From contig CASFIQ010000068.1 in NCBI GenBank assembly GCA_949294785.1, forward strand, positions 1-34,451: a stretch of DNA of 34,451 nucleotides, written 5' to 3'. This DNA comes from an uncultured Collinsella sp. GTDB lineage: Bacteria; Actinomycetota; Coriobacteriia; Coriobacteriales; Coriobacteriaceae. The notes beneath the pieces are model-generated. The model did no database searches, had not been told where the DNA came from, and saw nothing but the letters and a program-made list of their open reading frames with translations. Positions 1 through 8,800 of the stretch are shown here, one piece after another (position 1 is the first letter of the stretch; every line of letters begins with the position of its first letter). A program made the position numbers and the translations under genes.

Positions 1-28
1 GCGCTTGAACCCTGAGGGGTTGGTAACG

Positions 29-53
29 TTGACGTGAACGCGTTTCGCGTCAA
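29..53. promoter_or_regulatory. Small inverted repeat upstream of the EIIA gene
   Basis: TTGACG (29-34) and its exact complement CGTCAA (48-53) flank a smaller hairpin, ACGCG-TTT-CGCGT (38-50). The repeat lies about 80 bp before the EIIA start. It could be an operator or the end of an upstream transcript. I see no convincing -10 at the right distance from TTGACG. The upstream context is outside the window. Confidence 0.3.
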
Positions 54-133
54 TTTGCGGTACCATATAAGGTGCCATCAGGTTGGGTCGGCATGGTATC
101 TGTCGGTTTCTCGGGAAGGGTGATCAAGCGGTC

Positions 134-631
134 ATGTTTGATCGGATTCTCAACTCGATCGGACTTCACGGGAAGCGGAACGTTCTCCTGTCGCCGCTGG
201 CAGGGAAGGTCATCCCGCTTTCAGAGGTGAAAGATCCCACCTTCGCATCGGGTTCGCTCGGCGAGGGTGTCGCCATCGAGCCGACCGGCTCCAAAGTGGT
301 CGCCCCGTCAGATTCGAAGATCAAGGCGATCTTCCCCACGGGTCATGCGGTCGCGCTCCATACCAACGATGGGCTCGACGTGCTCATCCATGTGGGACTC
401 GATACCTACAAGCTCGACGGTCGACATTTCAAGGTCCATGCCAGCGTGGGCGACGAGGTCAAGCGTGGCGACGTGCTAATCGAGTTCGATCGCGACGCCA
501 TCTGCGACGAGGGGTTCGACGTGACCGCCCCCATCCTCATCTGCAATTCCGTCGAGTATTCCAGCATCAAGGGCAACGTAGGCGACACGGTAGGGGAGCT
601 GGGCAAGCTTATCACCACGCGCGAGCGCTGA
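134..631 (+). CDS. PTS glucose-type EIIA domain protein (Crr-like)
   Basis: A single-domain EIIA of the glucose/N-acetylglucosamine PTS family, 165 aa, cytoplasmic. It passes phosphate from HPr to a membrane EIIB domain. Two family histidines are visible: H71 in the TGHAVALHTNDG segment and H86 in LIHVGLDT, the expected phosphorylation site. The N-terminal LSPLAGKVIPLSEVKDPTFASG stretch is typical of EIIA-Glc. I chose ATG 134 because family members begin close to this residue; an in-frame TTG at 83 would add 17 residues without family character. A GGAAGGG lies 13 nt upstream, a little far for a ribosome site. NagB follows 140 bp downstream, so the likely client is a GlcNAc or glucose EIIBC encoded elsewhere. 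A role in catabolite signalling, as for Crr, is possible but cannot be seen here. Confidence 0.92.
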   Translation: MFDRILNSIGLHGKRNVLLSPLAGKVIPLSEVKDPTFASGSLGEGVAIEPTGSKVVAPSDSKIKAIFPTGHAVALHTNDGLDVLIHVGLDTYKLDGRHFKVHASVGDEVKRGDVLIEFDRDAICDEGFDVTAPILICNSVEYSSIKGNVGDTVGELGKLITTRER

Positions 632-683
632 TCTTCGCCGCGCGCCGGCCATCGTGTCGCGGGATATCTTCCACCGCTTATCG

Positions 684-721
684 GAGCGCGCTCCAAATCG
701 GGGCGCGCTGCTTCGTATATT
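684..721 (+). promoter_or_regulatory. Candidate nagB promoter with a palindrome
   Basis: TATATT at 716-721 is a good -10 hexamer about 50 bp before the nagB start. The perfect palindrome GAGCGCGCTC (684-693) covers the place where the -35 should be. It is repeated in part as GGGCGCGCTG at 701-710. No consensus -35 is visible, so an operator or activator site here is plausible. Inference from sequence only. Confidence 0.4.
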
Positions 722-771
722 GCGCTATCGTAGAGGAGCAGCAAACCGGTATGTCGATGGAAGGGGTCTGC

Positions 772-1509
772 ATGCTCAAGATCGTTCGCGCTAGGGATTA
801 TAAGGACATGAGCCGCAAAGCGGCCAACATCATCTCTGCGCAGGTGATTCTCAAACCCGATTGCGTGCTGGGCCTCGCCACCGGCTCCACGCCGATCGGC
901 ACCTATCAGCAGCTTGCCGAGTGGAACAAGAAGGGCGATTGCGATTTCTCGCAGGTGTCGACCTATAACCTGGACGAGTATCGCGGCCTCAGCCACGATG
1001 ACCCGCAGAGCTACCATTACTTCATGAAGGTGAACTTCTTCGATCACGTGAACATCGATATCGCCAACACCCATGTGCCGGATGGCGCCAACCCGGATGC
1101 CGATGCCGCCTGTGCGGAGTACGACCGCATCGTAGCCGAGGCGGGCTATCCCGACCTCCAGCTTCTGGGCATCGGCAACAACGGGCATATCGGCTTCAAC
1201 GAGCCCGATGACCACTGCTTCTCCAAGGGCACGCACTGCGTCGACCTGACCGAGTCCACCATCCAGGCCAACAGCCGCCTCTTCGACCGCATCGAGGATG
1301 TTCCGCGCCAGGCCTATACCATGGGCGTCCAGACGATCATGCATGCACGCACCATCCTCGTGGTCGCCAACGGTCCGGCGAAGGCGCAGGCGGTGCACGA
1401 TATGTGCTTCGGCCCCGTCACGCCCAGCTGCCCGGCGTCGATCCTGCAGCTGCATCCCAACGTGACCGTTGTCGCCGACGAGGAAGCGCTGGCGCTCTGC
1501 GAGCTGTAA
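772..1509 (+). CDS. nagB: Glucosamine-6-phosphate deaminase NagB
   Basis: Converts glucosamine-6-phosphate to fructose-6-phosphate and ammonia, the entry of amino sugars into glycolysis. The product is 245 aa. Motifs seen: phosphate-binding LGLATGSTP (33-41), YNLDEY (65-70) with the catalytic Asp68, and GIGNNGHIGFNEP (133-145) with His139 and Glu144. The residue matching E. coli Asp141 is Asn137, a change common in Gram-positive NagB proteins. ATG 772 has GGAAGGGG about 6 nt upstream and gives the usual family N-terminus; an in-frame ATG at 751 with a more distant GAGGAG is the alternative. It sits 140 bp behind the EIIA gene, has its own likely promoter, and ends before a strong terminator. 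Confidence 0.95.
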   Translation: MLKIVRARDYKDMSRKAANIISAQVILKPDCVLGLATGSTPIGTYQQLAEWNKKGDCDFSQVSTYNLDEYRGLSHDDPQSYHYFMKVNFFDHVNIDIANTHVPDGANPDADAACAEYDRIVAEAGYPDLQLLGIGNNGHIGFNEPDDHCFSKGTHCVDLTESTIQANSRLFDRIEDVPRQAYTMGVQTIMHARTILVVANGPAKAQAVHDMCFGPVTPSCPASILQLHPNVTVVADEEALALCEL

Positions 1510-1575
1510 CGCTTGTTCGGCCTTCTATCGGTTGCGCTGTGAGGTGCTCCCGATGAATCGGGCATAGACCCGACG

Positions 1576-1610
1576 CGCCCGTCCCGAACGTATCGGGGCG
1601 GGCGTTTTTT
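1576..1610 (+). terminator. Rho-independent terminator after nagB
   Basis: A 12-bp GC-rich stem (1576-1587 with 1593-1604, one G-T pair) closes a 5-nt loop ACGTA. It is followed at once by six T residues (1605-1610). It lies 66 bp past the nagB stop and should end the EIIA/nagB transcription. Confidence 0.9.
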
Positions 1611-1641
1611 GCAGGTAGGATACGAGATGGGGACCTCGAGC

Positions 1642-1659
1642 ATCTGACATCCGTCTGAA
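1642..1659 (+). promoter_or_regulatory. Heptamer pair, ATCTGAC-type, 11-bp period
   Basis: ATCTGAC (1642-1648) and GTCTGAA (1653-1659) begin exactly 11 bp apart, on the same face of the helix. The same heptamer recurs with 11- and 10-bp steps at 1866-1904, just before the STAND/BTAD regulator gene. Direct heptamer repeats with an 11-bp period are the known site type of SARP/BTAD activators. That this protein binds here is inference. Confidence 0.4.
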
Positions 1660-1734
1660 ATCTCGTGCTGAAACGGTCCTGACGGACCCTTAGCACAATC
1701 GGACATTCAGCGGTGATGTTACGCTACCTTAAGA

Positions 1735-1767
1735 ACCGTTGACGGTCGAATTGATACCGTAGACGGT
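1735..1767. promoter_or_regulatory. Twin 12-bp palindromes 21 bp apart
   Basis: ACCGTTGACGGT (1735-1746) and ACCGTAGACGGT (1756-1767) are both perfect ACCGT-N2-ACGGT palindromes. Their starts lie 21 bp apart, two helical turns. This looks like a pair of dimer sites for one regulator. They lie midway in the 380-bp gene-free region between the nagB terminator and the STAND/BTAD gene. Confidence 0.5.
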
Positions 1768-1865
1768 GTCTTACCTGCTAGAATTCTGGACAAACACCCG
1801 GGCGTGGCTTTAAACTTGCCGCATCGTGACCGCCATCTAACTGCAGAAACGTCCTCCAGCGGTAC

Positions 1866-1904
1866 ATCTGACCAAAATCCGAATCAATCTGACCGAAATC
1901 TGAC
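1866..1904 (+). promoter_or_regulatory. Phased heptamer array before the STAND/BTAD gene
   Basis: Four heptamers follow in the same direction: ATCTGAC (1866-1872), ATCCGAA (1877-1883), ATCTGAC (1887-1893) and ATCTGAC (1898-1904). Steps are 11, 10 and 11 bp, so all face one side of the DNA. The last one could overlap a -35 (CTGACG, 1900-1905), with a weak -10 near 1925 (TATCTG). The array ends 87 bp before the start codon. The arrangement matches known SARP/BTAD activator sites; autoregulation is inferred. Confidence 0.5.
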
Positions 1905-1991
1905 GACTCGCCCGGGAAACGGATTATCTGCCTTGGAAAAGGCTTCTGTTCCCGTACAGTGGGGGACCCGACGCGAACAGGAGGCCAGCCT

Positions 1992-4900
1992 ATGAGCACC
2001 AAGAGCCTGCAAGCCGTCTCACGCGAGTTCGATGGGACGCCGTTCAACGAGGTCCCGCCCACGTATGAGGGCATTCTGGAGATGGCGCCCGGCCCCCGGC
2101 CGCGCGCCCCGCGCCTGCCCATGGGGTCGAGCTTCACCGTCCGGCGCACCGAGCTGGTGCGCAGCATCGTGAAGCACGAGGGGGAGTCGGGTATCTGCGT
2201 CATCACCGCGCCCGACGGTTTCGGTAAGACGGCGCTGTGCCTCCAATACGCCGAGGAGGTGCGAAGCGATCCCGGGCGCGGGGACGCCTGCCTGATCGAC
2301 GCGGCGGCGATGTCGTGCGTTGACGTGATCGCAGCGATCAACGATGCCGCCTGCAAGATGCGCGCCGCGCTGCGTCCCGCCGTGATCGTCGACGGCATAC
2401 CGGCATGGTCCGCTCAGCAGGGGGCGCTCGTGGCAGACCGCATCCGCGAGCTTCGAGACGAAGGGGTCACCTTCATCGTTTCCTGTGTCCCGGGGCGCCG
2501 CGAGTTCGTGAGCGCGCTCGGCGGCGCGGCGCGCATCGGCGCGCAGGCGCTGCGCGTCCGCCCGCGCGAGTACTCGGATTGGGCTCGGACCTTCTCGCTC
2601 TCGAGCACGCTCGACGTCTATGCGCTCACGCAGGGCATCCCGTCGCTCGTGGCGTCGCTTTCCGCGGCGGTCCGCCGCAACGACGAGGTGCGACCGCTGC
2701 TCGATGTCTACATCGATGAGCTGTACCGGGCGGTTCTCGCAGAGCTCGCTGCCGAGGACGAGCACATGGCGCTCATCGCGAGCATGATGCTGCTTTTGGG
2801 GACGGGTCGCGTGGAGGAGATCGAGGGAGGGGGCATGCGCGTGTCGAACGAGGTCCTCGCCCGCCTCATGCACGATTACCCGGTCTTCGGCTACGACGCC
2901 TCGACGCGCGCCTTCTCATGCCTGGGTGCAGAAGATGGACCGCTTCGCGAGATTCGCGCCCAGATTGCCCGGGAGCGTCCGCGCCTCGTGACGAGGGCGT
3001 GCCGCATGCTGCTTCGCTACGATCGCGTCGACGAGGCCGAGGCCTTGGCGCGCGCTTTCATGGAGCGCAACCAGATTGCGGCCGTTATCGCGCAGTTCCC
3101 CCTGAAGTTCGCGCTCGCCGGGCATGCCGCCCTTGTGGCTGAGTGCATGACGCCTGAGGATGCGGCGGGCTCCGCCTCGGGTCCGGGTGGGATGCTTGCG
3201 CTCTACGCCGCGGCGCTCACCCTGGGCGATTTCAAGCTGGCCCGCGCCATGGCGGGCATGCTGCGGCTGCAGGCACAGGCGGTTGCGGACGAGATATCGG
3301 CATCAGATTGGGATTGCGCGCTGGCGCTCGCGGGGCTGTGGCCGACGTGCTCCGGTATCGAGCTTCCGCGCATCGCCTACCCGGGGCGCGATATCAACGC
3401 GCTGCCTGCCGCAGCGGATATCAGGGGCTTCTCGAACAGCATGGGGCGGATTCTCGGCACCGCGCGGCGCCGGACGGGCCGCCGCCGTCCTCGGAGGGAT
3501 GCGGGCCGGTCGGTGGCGCTCGACGTGCCGGAGCTCCTTCGCGTCTGCGGCGAGATCATCGAGGAGATCGCGGATGGCGATATGAAGGACGCGCCCGACG
3601 ACCGCGATGCGCAGCTCGAGGCCTGGGCGCGCGTCCTGCGCGAGCGCCGTCTCGTCCCGATCCTATCCCTGGTGCGAACCTCGATCTCGATGAGGAGGCT
3701 GTTCTCGGGCGCGCCGGTGACCGACGAGCGCGTGTTCAGCGATGCGGGAACCCTTGCCATACGCGTTGCCGACCAGCCCTTCCAGCTATTCTGCATGCTT
3801 CTGGAAGGCTGGCAGAGCCTGGCTTTGGGCCAGATGGTCAATGCGCAGTTCCGCGGCCAGCAGGTGCTTCGACTTATGGGCGGCAGCGCCCACGCCCTCA
3901 AGGGATGGGCGCTCGTGTTGGAGCGCACCGCCCACCTACGGAGCTCTTCGCGGCTGGCAATTCGCGAGGAGGCCGAGCTGCTCGACCTCACCCAGAGGAG
4001 CTGCACCCCGGCGCAGGCCTGGGTCACGGCGTTCGGGCTTGCCGCCGCGCGGTTCGATGGGGAGCTGTCCGCTTGGTACTCCTTGCACAAGAAGGAGCTG
4101 CTCGACCCCTCGATCAGGCTTCCGGCGCGCCTCGCCATGCAGGCGATGGGGGAGCGCGCCGATGCCATCCGCCGCCTGCTTCCCGAGCAGCGCCTCCATG
4201 CGTACCTGCTGGGCGGCCCTTCCCGCACGCCGCGCGTCGAGACGGTGCTGAGCGCGGCGGACGTGCTGGAGCATGCCGATCTGGGGCAGCTGGGCATCGG
4301 CCTTTTCGGCGGCTTCAAGGTCGAGCGCAACAACCATACGATCACCGATGCGGTATGGAGGCGTCGCAAGGCGAGCACGCTCGCGGCGCGTCTCACGCTC
4401 GCGATGGGGTCGTTTGTGAGCCGGCGCGTCCTTATGGAGGAGCTCTGGCCCGATAGCGACTACAAGCATGCGCGCGACAACCTGTACGCCACGCTGACGG
4501 TGTTGCGCCGCGCGATGAGGCAGGGCGCGGCCGAAGGTCCGCAGTACCTGCTGTCGCACGGCGACGGCGTGGCGATCAACCGGGAATACGTGGTATCCGA
4601 TGTCATGCAGTTCGAGCTGCTCGCTCGCCAGGTGCTCGTCAAGCGCACCGGCGTCGCCGCACCTCAGGTCATCGAGAGCTGCCTTAAGATCGAGCAGATC
4701 TACTCGGGAGACCTCTACGTGCCCGATCAGGGCTGCCCCGATTACTTCATCAGGATGCGGGGCGTGTTCGCGGCGAAGTTCGTCGATTGCATGCTGCGCG
4801 GGGTCGAGGCGGCCATCGACGAGGAGGATCTCTCGTCTGCGCTGTGGATGGTCGACGCGGCGCTTCGCCGCGCCCCCACGCGCGAGGACGTCATCCGCGC

Positions 4901-5066
4901 GGCGATGCGCGTCTACGATCGGGGAGGTCGCAGAAACGAGGTGATCGAGCTCTACCACGGGCATCTTCATTACCTGAAGACGCAGGTCAAAGGCATTCCC
5001 GAACCGGAGACGCGGCAGCTGTACGAGGAACTCATCGGGCTTCAGCGCCGGCGGGGGCTCCTCTAA
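1992..5066 (+). CDS. Large STAND-ATPase transcription regulator with C-terminal wHTH and BTAD domain
   Basis: A 1024-aa signal-integrating regulator. An N-terminal STAND-type P-loop module shows Walker A APDGFGKT (residues 73-80) and a Walker B-like AVIVDG (130-135). A long helical-repeat middle follows (about 250-750, TPR/MalT-like). Near the C-terminus an OmpR/SARP-like winged helix (about 766-856: LFGGFKVERN, then ALPDSD-like ELWPDSDYKHARDNLY) leads into a bacterial transcriptional activation domain (about 866-1016, ending in the GIPEPETRQLYEEL helix). AfsR-type proteins have the reverse order, with the SARP part first. ATG 1992 has AGGAGG 7 nt upstream; an in-frame GTG at 1959 has no such site. 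The gene stands alone, so its targets are unknown. Phased repeats upstream suggest it controls itself. Confidence 0.85.
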   Translation: MSTKSLQAVSREFDGTPFNEVPPTYEGILEMAPGPRPRAPRLPMGSSFTVRRTELVRSIVKHEGESGICVITAPDGFGKTALCLQYAEEVRSDPGRGDACLIDAAAMSCVDVIAAINDAACKMRAALRPAVIVDGIPAWSAQQGALVADRIRELRDEGVTFIVSCVPGRREFVSALGGAARIGAQALRVRPREYSDWARTFSLSSTLDVYALTQGIPSLVASLSAAVRRNDEVRPLLDVYIDELYRAVLAELAAEDEHMALIASMMLLLGTGRVEEIEGGGMRVSNEVLARLMHDYPVFGYDASTRAFSCLGAEDGPLREIRAQIARERPRLVTRACRMLLRYDRVDEAEALARAFMERNQIAAVIAQFPLKFALAGHAALVAECMTPEDAAGSASGPGGMLALYAAALTLGDFKLARAMAGMLRLQAQAVADEISASDWDCALALAGLWPTCSGIELPRIAYPGRDINALPAAADIRGFSNSMGRILGTARRRTGRRRPRRDAGRSVALDVPELLRVCGEIIEEIADGDMKDAPDDRDAQLEAWARVLRERRLVPILSLVRTSISMRRLFSGAPVTDERVFSDAGTLAIRVADQPFQLFCMLLEGWQSLALGQMVNAQFRGQQVLRLMGGSAHALKGWALVLERTAHLRSSSRLAIREEAELLDLTQRSCTPAQAWVTAFGLAAARFDGELSAWYSLHKKELLDPSIRLPARLAMQAMGERADAIRRLLPEQRLHAYLLGGPSRTPRVETVLSAADVLEHADLGQLGIGLFGGFKVERNNHTITDAVWRRRKASTLAARLTLAMGSFVSRRVLMEELWPDSDYKHARDNLYATLTVLRRAMRQGAAEGPQYLLSHGDGVAINREYVVSDVMQFELLARQVLVKRTGVAAPQVIESCLKIEQIYSGDLYVPDQGCPDYFIRMRGVFAAKFVDCMLRGVEAAIDEEDLSSALWMVDAALRRAPTREDVIRAAMRVYDRGGRRNEVIELYHGHLHYLKTQVKGIPEPETRQLYEELIGLQRRRGLL

Positions 5067-5112
5067 GGGCGCCCGTGAGGGCGGCGTGAGCGGCAGGTTG
5101 CCGGGCGGAGAG

Positions 5113-5412
5113 CTAGACGAGCTTGATCTTCTCGACGTTCTCGCGGTGCGATTCGCGGTAGAGGGAGAACTTGCGCCCGATAACCTGGACGACCTCCGCA
5201 TGGCAGCGCTCGGCGAGCTCGTCGGCCGCCTCGCGGGCGGTCATGCTCGAACCGTCGAGCACGGAGCACTTGATGAGCTCATGTGCCTCGAGGCTCTCGT
5301 TGGCCTGCTGGACGGTGCCCTCGTTCACATCGGATTTGCCGATGATGATGACGGGGTTGAGGTGGTGCGCCAGGCTGCGCAGCTGTCGTACCTGTCGTCC
5401 GGTCAGTGCCAT
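5113..5412 (-). CDS. YhbY-family RNA-binding protein (CRM domain)
   Basis: A 99-aa CRS1/YhbY (CRM) domain protein of the kind that associates with pre-50S ribosomes. The sequence shows the usual order: TGRQVRQLRSLAHHLNPV, then the IIIGKSDVNEG loop (GKSD at 25-28, matching the family GKxG loop), and a C-terminal VIGRKFSLYR segment. Length agrees with E. coli YhbY. ATG 5412 has AAGGAG 7 nt upstream; upstream in-frame sequence has no CRM character. It is convergent with the STAND/BTAD gene, with a 46-bp gap containing only a weak hairpin (5090-5102). Confidence 0.88.
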   Translation of the reverse strand: MALTGRQVRQLRSLAHHLNPVIIIGKSDVNEGTVQQANESLEAHELIKCSVLDGSSMTAREAADELAERCHAEVVQVIGRKFSLYRESHRENVEKIKLV

Positions 5413-5446
5413 GTGCGTGCTCCTTGCTGGTCGTTTGTGCCCGAAT

Positions 5447-5475
5447 ACCTTACCGCACCGCCCTGCCTTCGACAA
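5447..5475 (-). promoter_or_regulatory. Promoter of the yhbY-like gene
   Basis: On the minus strand TTGTCG (5475-5470) and TAAGGT (5452-5447) are separated by 17 bp. This is a good housekeeping-type promoter. It predicts a leader of about 28 nt before ATG 5412. Confidence 0.6.
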
Positions 5476-5559
5476 GCTAGCTGCACAAACGGCACATGCA
5501 ACCGGTCGGAGGCGCCGGCGTCCGGGTTCGCATCAACAGGCGGTTGACATGCGCCCGGT

Positions 5560-5575
5560 GCCGGCGAAAGCCGGC
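5560..5575. other. GNRA-loop hairpin in the yhbY-nrdJ intergenic region
   Basis: GCCGGC (5560-5565), loop GAAA and GCCGGC (5570-5575) form a perfect 6-bp stem with a GNRA-type tetraloop. No T-run follows on either strand. The intergenic stretch 5413-5891 otherwise holds the yhbY promoter at one end and the NrdR-like boxes at the other. I recognise no RNA gene in the middle. Confidence 0.35.
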
Positions 5576-5716
5576 CTGTTCCCGCCACAACATCTTGCGC
5601 CGCGTGGCGCTTCCGGTGTGGCGGATATATCGTGCGCGCCGGTCGCTTTTCTGCGAGCGGCGTACGTTCAGCGGCGGTGCCCCTGCGAACACGCTGGTAG
5701 AAAGCTGCTCGAGAAA

Positions 5717-5764
5717 AAGCAACATATAGTATGACCGTTCACGGACGAACACAATATGTAGATG
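5717..5764 (+). promoter_or_regulatory. Pair of NrdR-like boxes upstream of nrdJ
   Basis: Two 16-bp sites fit the NrdR consensus acaCwATATaTwGtgt. AAGCAACATATAGTAT (5717-5732) has 12 matches and ACACAATATGTAGATG (5749-5764) has 13. They start 32 bp apart, about three helical turns, the usual geometry for NrdR repressor pairs. TATGTA (5755-5760) inside the second box may be the -10, with ATGACC (5731-5736) as a weak -35. Repression when dATP is plentiful is the expected role from known NrdR biology. Confidence 0.65.
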
Positions 5765-5891
5765 CGTATCATCGAGCGCAGTTGCTAGAATGGTCATCGG
5801 CTGTCTGGAAACCGCGGCGCCCCTGCGCCGTCATGCTGTCCGTACGGTCCGGGAAGATTCGAGGCTGACCCAAGAGGAAGCGAGGCCGACC

Positions 5892-8800
5892 ATGGCGACG
5901 ACGATCGACGAGCTGGTCCAGCGGAGGTTCACCTGCGCGCTCGACGAGCCCGAGAATGCCGGCAAGACCGTCTACGACCTATTCGAGTGGACGACGCGCG
6001 ACGTGCATCTGAGCGATTACAAGACCGGCAAGGTCCTGTGCGAGATGCACGACCTGGAGTTTCCGGTGCAGTACTCCCAAAACGCCGTGGACATCATTGC
6101 GAGCAAGTACTTCCGCCGAGCCGGTGTACCCGGTTGCGGGCACGAGACGTCGCTTCGCCAGGTCGCGCATCGCATGGTCGATTTCTGGGTCGCGGCGCTG
6201 ATCGAAGAGGGGATGATCGAGGAAGGCGCGCAGAGCCAGATCCTCTACGACGAGCTCGTCTACCTCATCCTGGACCAGCGCTTCGCCCCCAACTCGCCCC
6301 AGTGGTTCAACACCGGGCTCAAGCGCTCCTACGGCATCGCCGGGGAGCCGCAGGGCATGTTCTACGTCGATCCGGTCACAGGCGAGGTCGTCGAGGCGGC
6401 GGACCAGTACACCCGGACCCAGGCGAGCGCATGCTTCATCGTCTCGGTCGAGGACAAGCTTCTGGGCGACCACTCCATCTCCGACGAGTTCGTGACCGAG
6501 ACCAAGCTCTTCAAGGGCGGGTCGGGTACGGGCTCCAACTTCAGCGCGCTGCGCGCCGAAGGGGAGCGCCTGTCGGGCGGTGGCGTCTCGAGCGGCGTCA
6601 TGAGCTTCCTGAAGGGGCTCGATCGCAACGCCGATGCCATCAAAAGCGGCGGCACCACGCGTCGTGCGGCGAAGATGGTCTGCTTGGATATCAACCATCC
6701 CGATATCGAGAAGTTCATCACCTGGAAGGCGAAGGAGGAGGACAAGGCCCTCGCCCTCATGAAGATGGGTTACGACGGGGACATCAACGGCGAGGCATAC
6801 GCCACGGTCTCCGGTCAGAACTCCAACAACTCCCTGCGTATCGACAACGAGTTCATGGCGAAGGTCGCCGCGCTCGACGATGACCCCGAGGCGACGTACA
6901 CCCTGCGCGGGCGCGTCGACCACGAGCTCGATCGCGAGGTCTCGGTCGCGCACATCTGGGACACCTTCAACCAGAGCGCATGGCGCTGCGCCGACCCCGC
7001 GCCGCAGTTCTCGGACACCTTCAACGAGTGGCACACCTGCCCGGGCGGCGAGGACGGCGTGGTCGGCGCCTACTACAACCGCCTGAACTCCACGAACCCC
7101 TGCGGCGAGTACGCGTTCCTGGATGACTCGAGCTGCAACCTCGCCTCGATCAACGTCTACCGCTACTACGACCCCGCGACCGATTCCTTCGATGTGGCGG
7201 GCTACGAGCACACGATCGATCTCGTGCAGCTGGCACTCGAGGCGTCCATCGCGTGGGGCCAGTTCCCCACGCGCGACATCGCCCGCAAGACCTATCGCTT
7301 CCGTGCGACGGGCCTGGGCATCTCCAACCTGGCGAGCCTGCTTATGGCGAAGGGGATGCCCTACGACTCGCCCGTGGCGCGCGCAACGGCATCTGCCCTG
7401 GTGGGCACGCTCACCGGCCGCAGCTATGCGGCATCGGCCATCATGGCGCGCAAGGTAGGGCCCTTCGATTGCTACGAGATCAACAAGCGCCACATGGCGC
7501 GCGTGATCCGCAACCACGCCCGCGTCGCGGGCGCGCGCAACGATGCGTTCGAGGGGCTCACCGTCGAGCCGCCCGTGGTCGATTTCGACCTGCTGCACGA
7601 GGCGGGCGAGGAGGACCTCGCCCAGGCGCTGATCGAGAGCTGGACGTTCGCCGAGGAGCTCGGCGAGCGCTACGGCTACCGCAACGCGCAGGTCTCCGTC
7701 ATGGCGCCGACTGGCACCATCTCGTTCGCGATGGATTGCGGTGCCACGTCGATTGAGCCCTTCTTCAGCCATATGATCTACAAGAAGCTCTCCGGCGGCG
7801 GGTTCATGACGCTCGCAAACCCGGTGATCGGCGATGCCCTGGCCCATCTGGGCTATACCGAGGACGAGATCGCCGACATCTTGGCGTACGTCCAGGCGAC
7901 CGACGAGAACGGGATGGTGGTAGATGGCAAGATCGAGGGCGCCCCGCATCTTAAGGAGGAGCATCTCGCGATCTTCGACACCGCCAACACCTGCGGTTCG
8001 GGCGAGCGCTATATCGACCCCAAGGGCCATGTGCTCATGGTGGCGGCGCTGACGCCGCTCGTCTCGGGTGCCATCTCCAAGACGGTGAATCTGCCCCACG
8101 GCGCCACGGTGCAGGATTTCAAGGATGTCATCCTGCTTGCCTGGCAGACGGGCTGCAAGGGCATCACGCTGTACCGCGATGGCTCCAAGAACGCCCAGCC
8201 GCTCAACAACTCGCTCTTCGACGACGACGGCGAGAAGGACCTGGGCGAGCTCTCCTATCAGGCGCTGCTCGACTACGCGCGCGAAGCCCAGAAGCAGCTC
8301 GATGCGCCGCAGCGTCCGGCGCAGCGCCGTCGCGTGATGGGCATTCGCCGCGGACACACCCATCTGGCGCAGATCGACGGCGTGAAGATCTACACCACCG
8401 TGAACCGTAACGAGGACGGCCAGATCGCGGAGCTTTTCGTGACCACGGACCGCGAGGGCACCACCATCATGGGCCTTCTGAACTCGCTTTCCAAGACCAT
8501 CTCGGTCATGCTGCAGTACGGGATCCCCGCGGAGAACATCTCCAAGATGCTTCGTGGCCAGATGTACGAGCCCTATGGATTCGTGCAGAGCCATCCCTAC
8601 ATCAAGTACGTCACCTCGATCTCCGACCTTATCTCGAAGGTGATCGATATCGAGCTCGGTGACTACACGCGCGTGCAGGTGAAACCAGCTACCGTGGTTC
8701 AGCCCGCACCCGTCGACGCCGCGACTGCGGTCGCCGCGGTGGAGAAGCGCGTGGCGGCTGCCGGGGCCGACGATGAGCCGCTGGTGAGCCCCGAGGCCAT

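Noticed and set aside
406-1455. Long open frame antisense to EIIA and nagB
   Set aside because: It arises from G/C-rich codon bias opposite real genes, spans a gene boundary, and has no family-like segments. The same holds for long antisense frames at 5979-9113, 19047-21434 (upper part) and 25656-27047.
5541-5620. Cobalamin riboswitch upstream of nrdJ
   Set aside because: CGGTG and CTGTTCCCGCCAC resemble parts of the conserved core. However, the B12 box (AGYCMGGAGACC-like) and the other core elements are missing. The segment also lies about 130 bp upstream of the NrdR-like boxes and thus probably outside the nrdJ mRNA.
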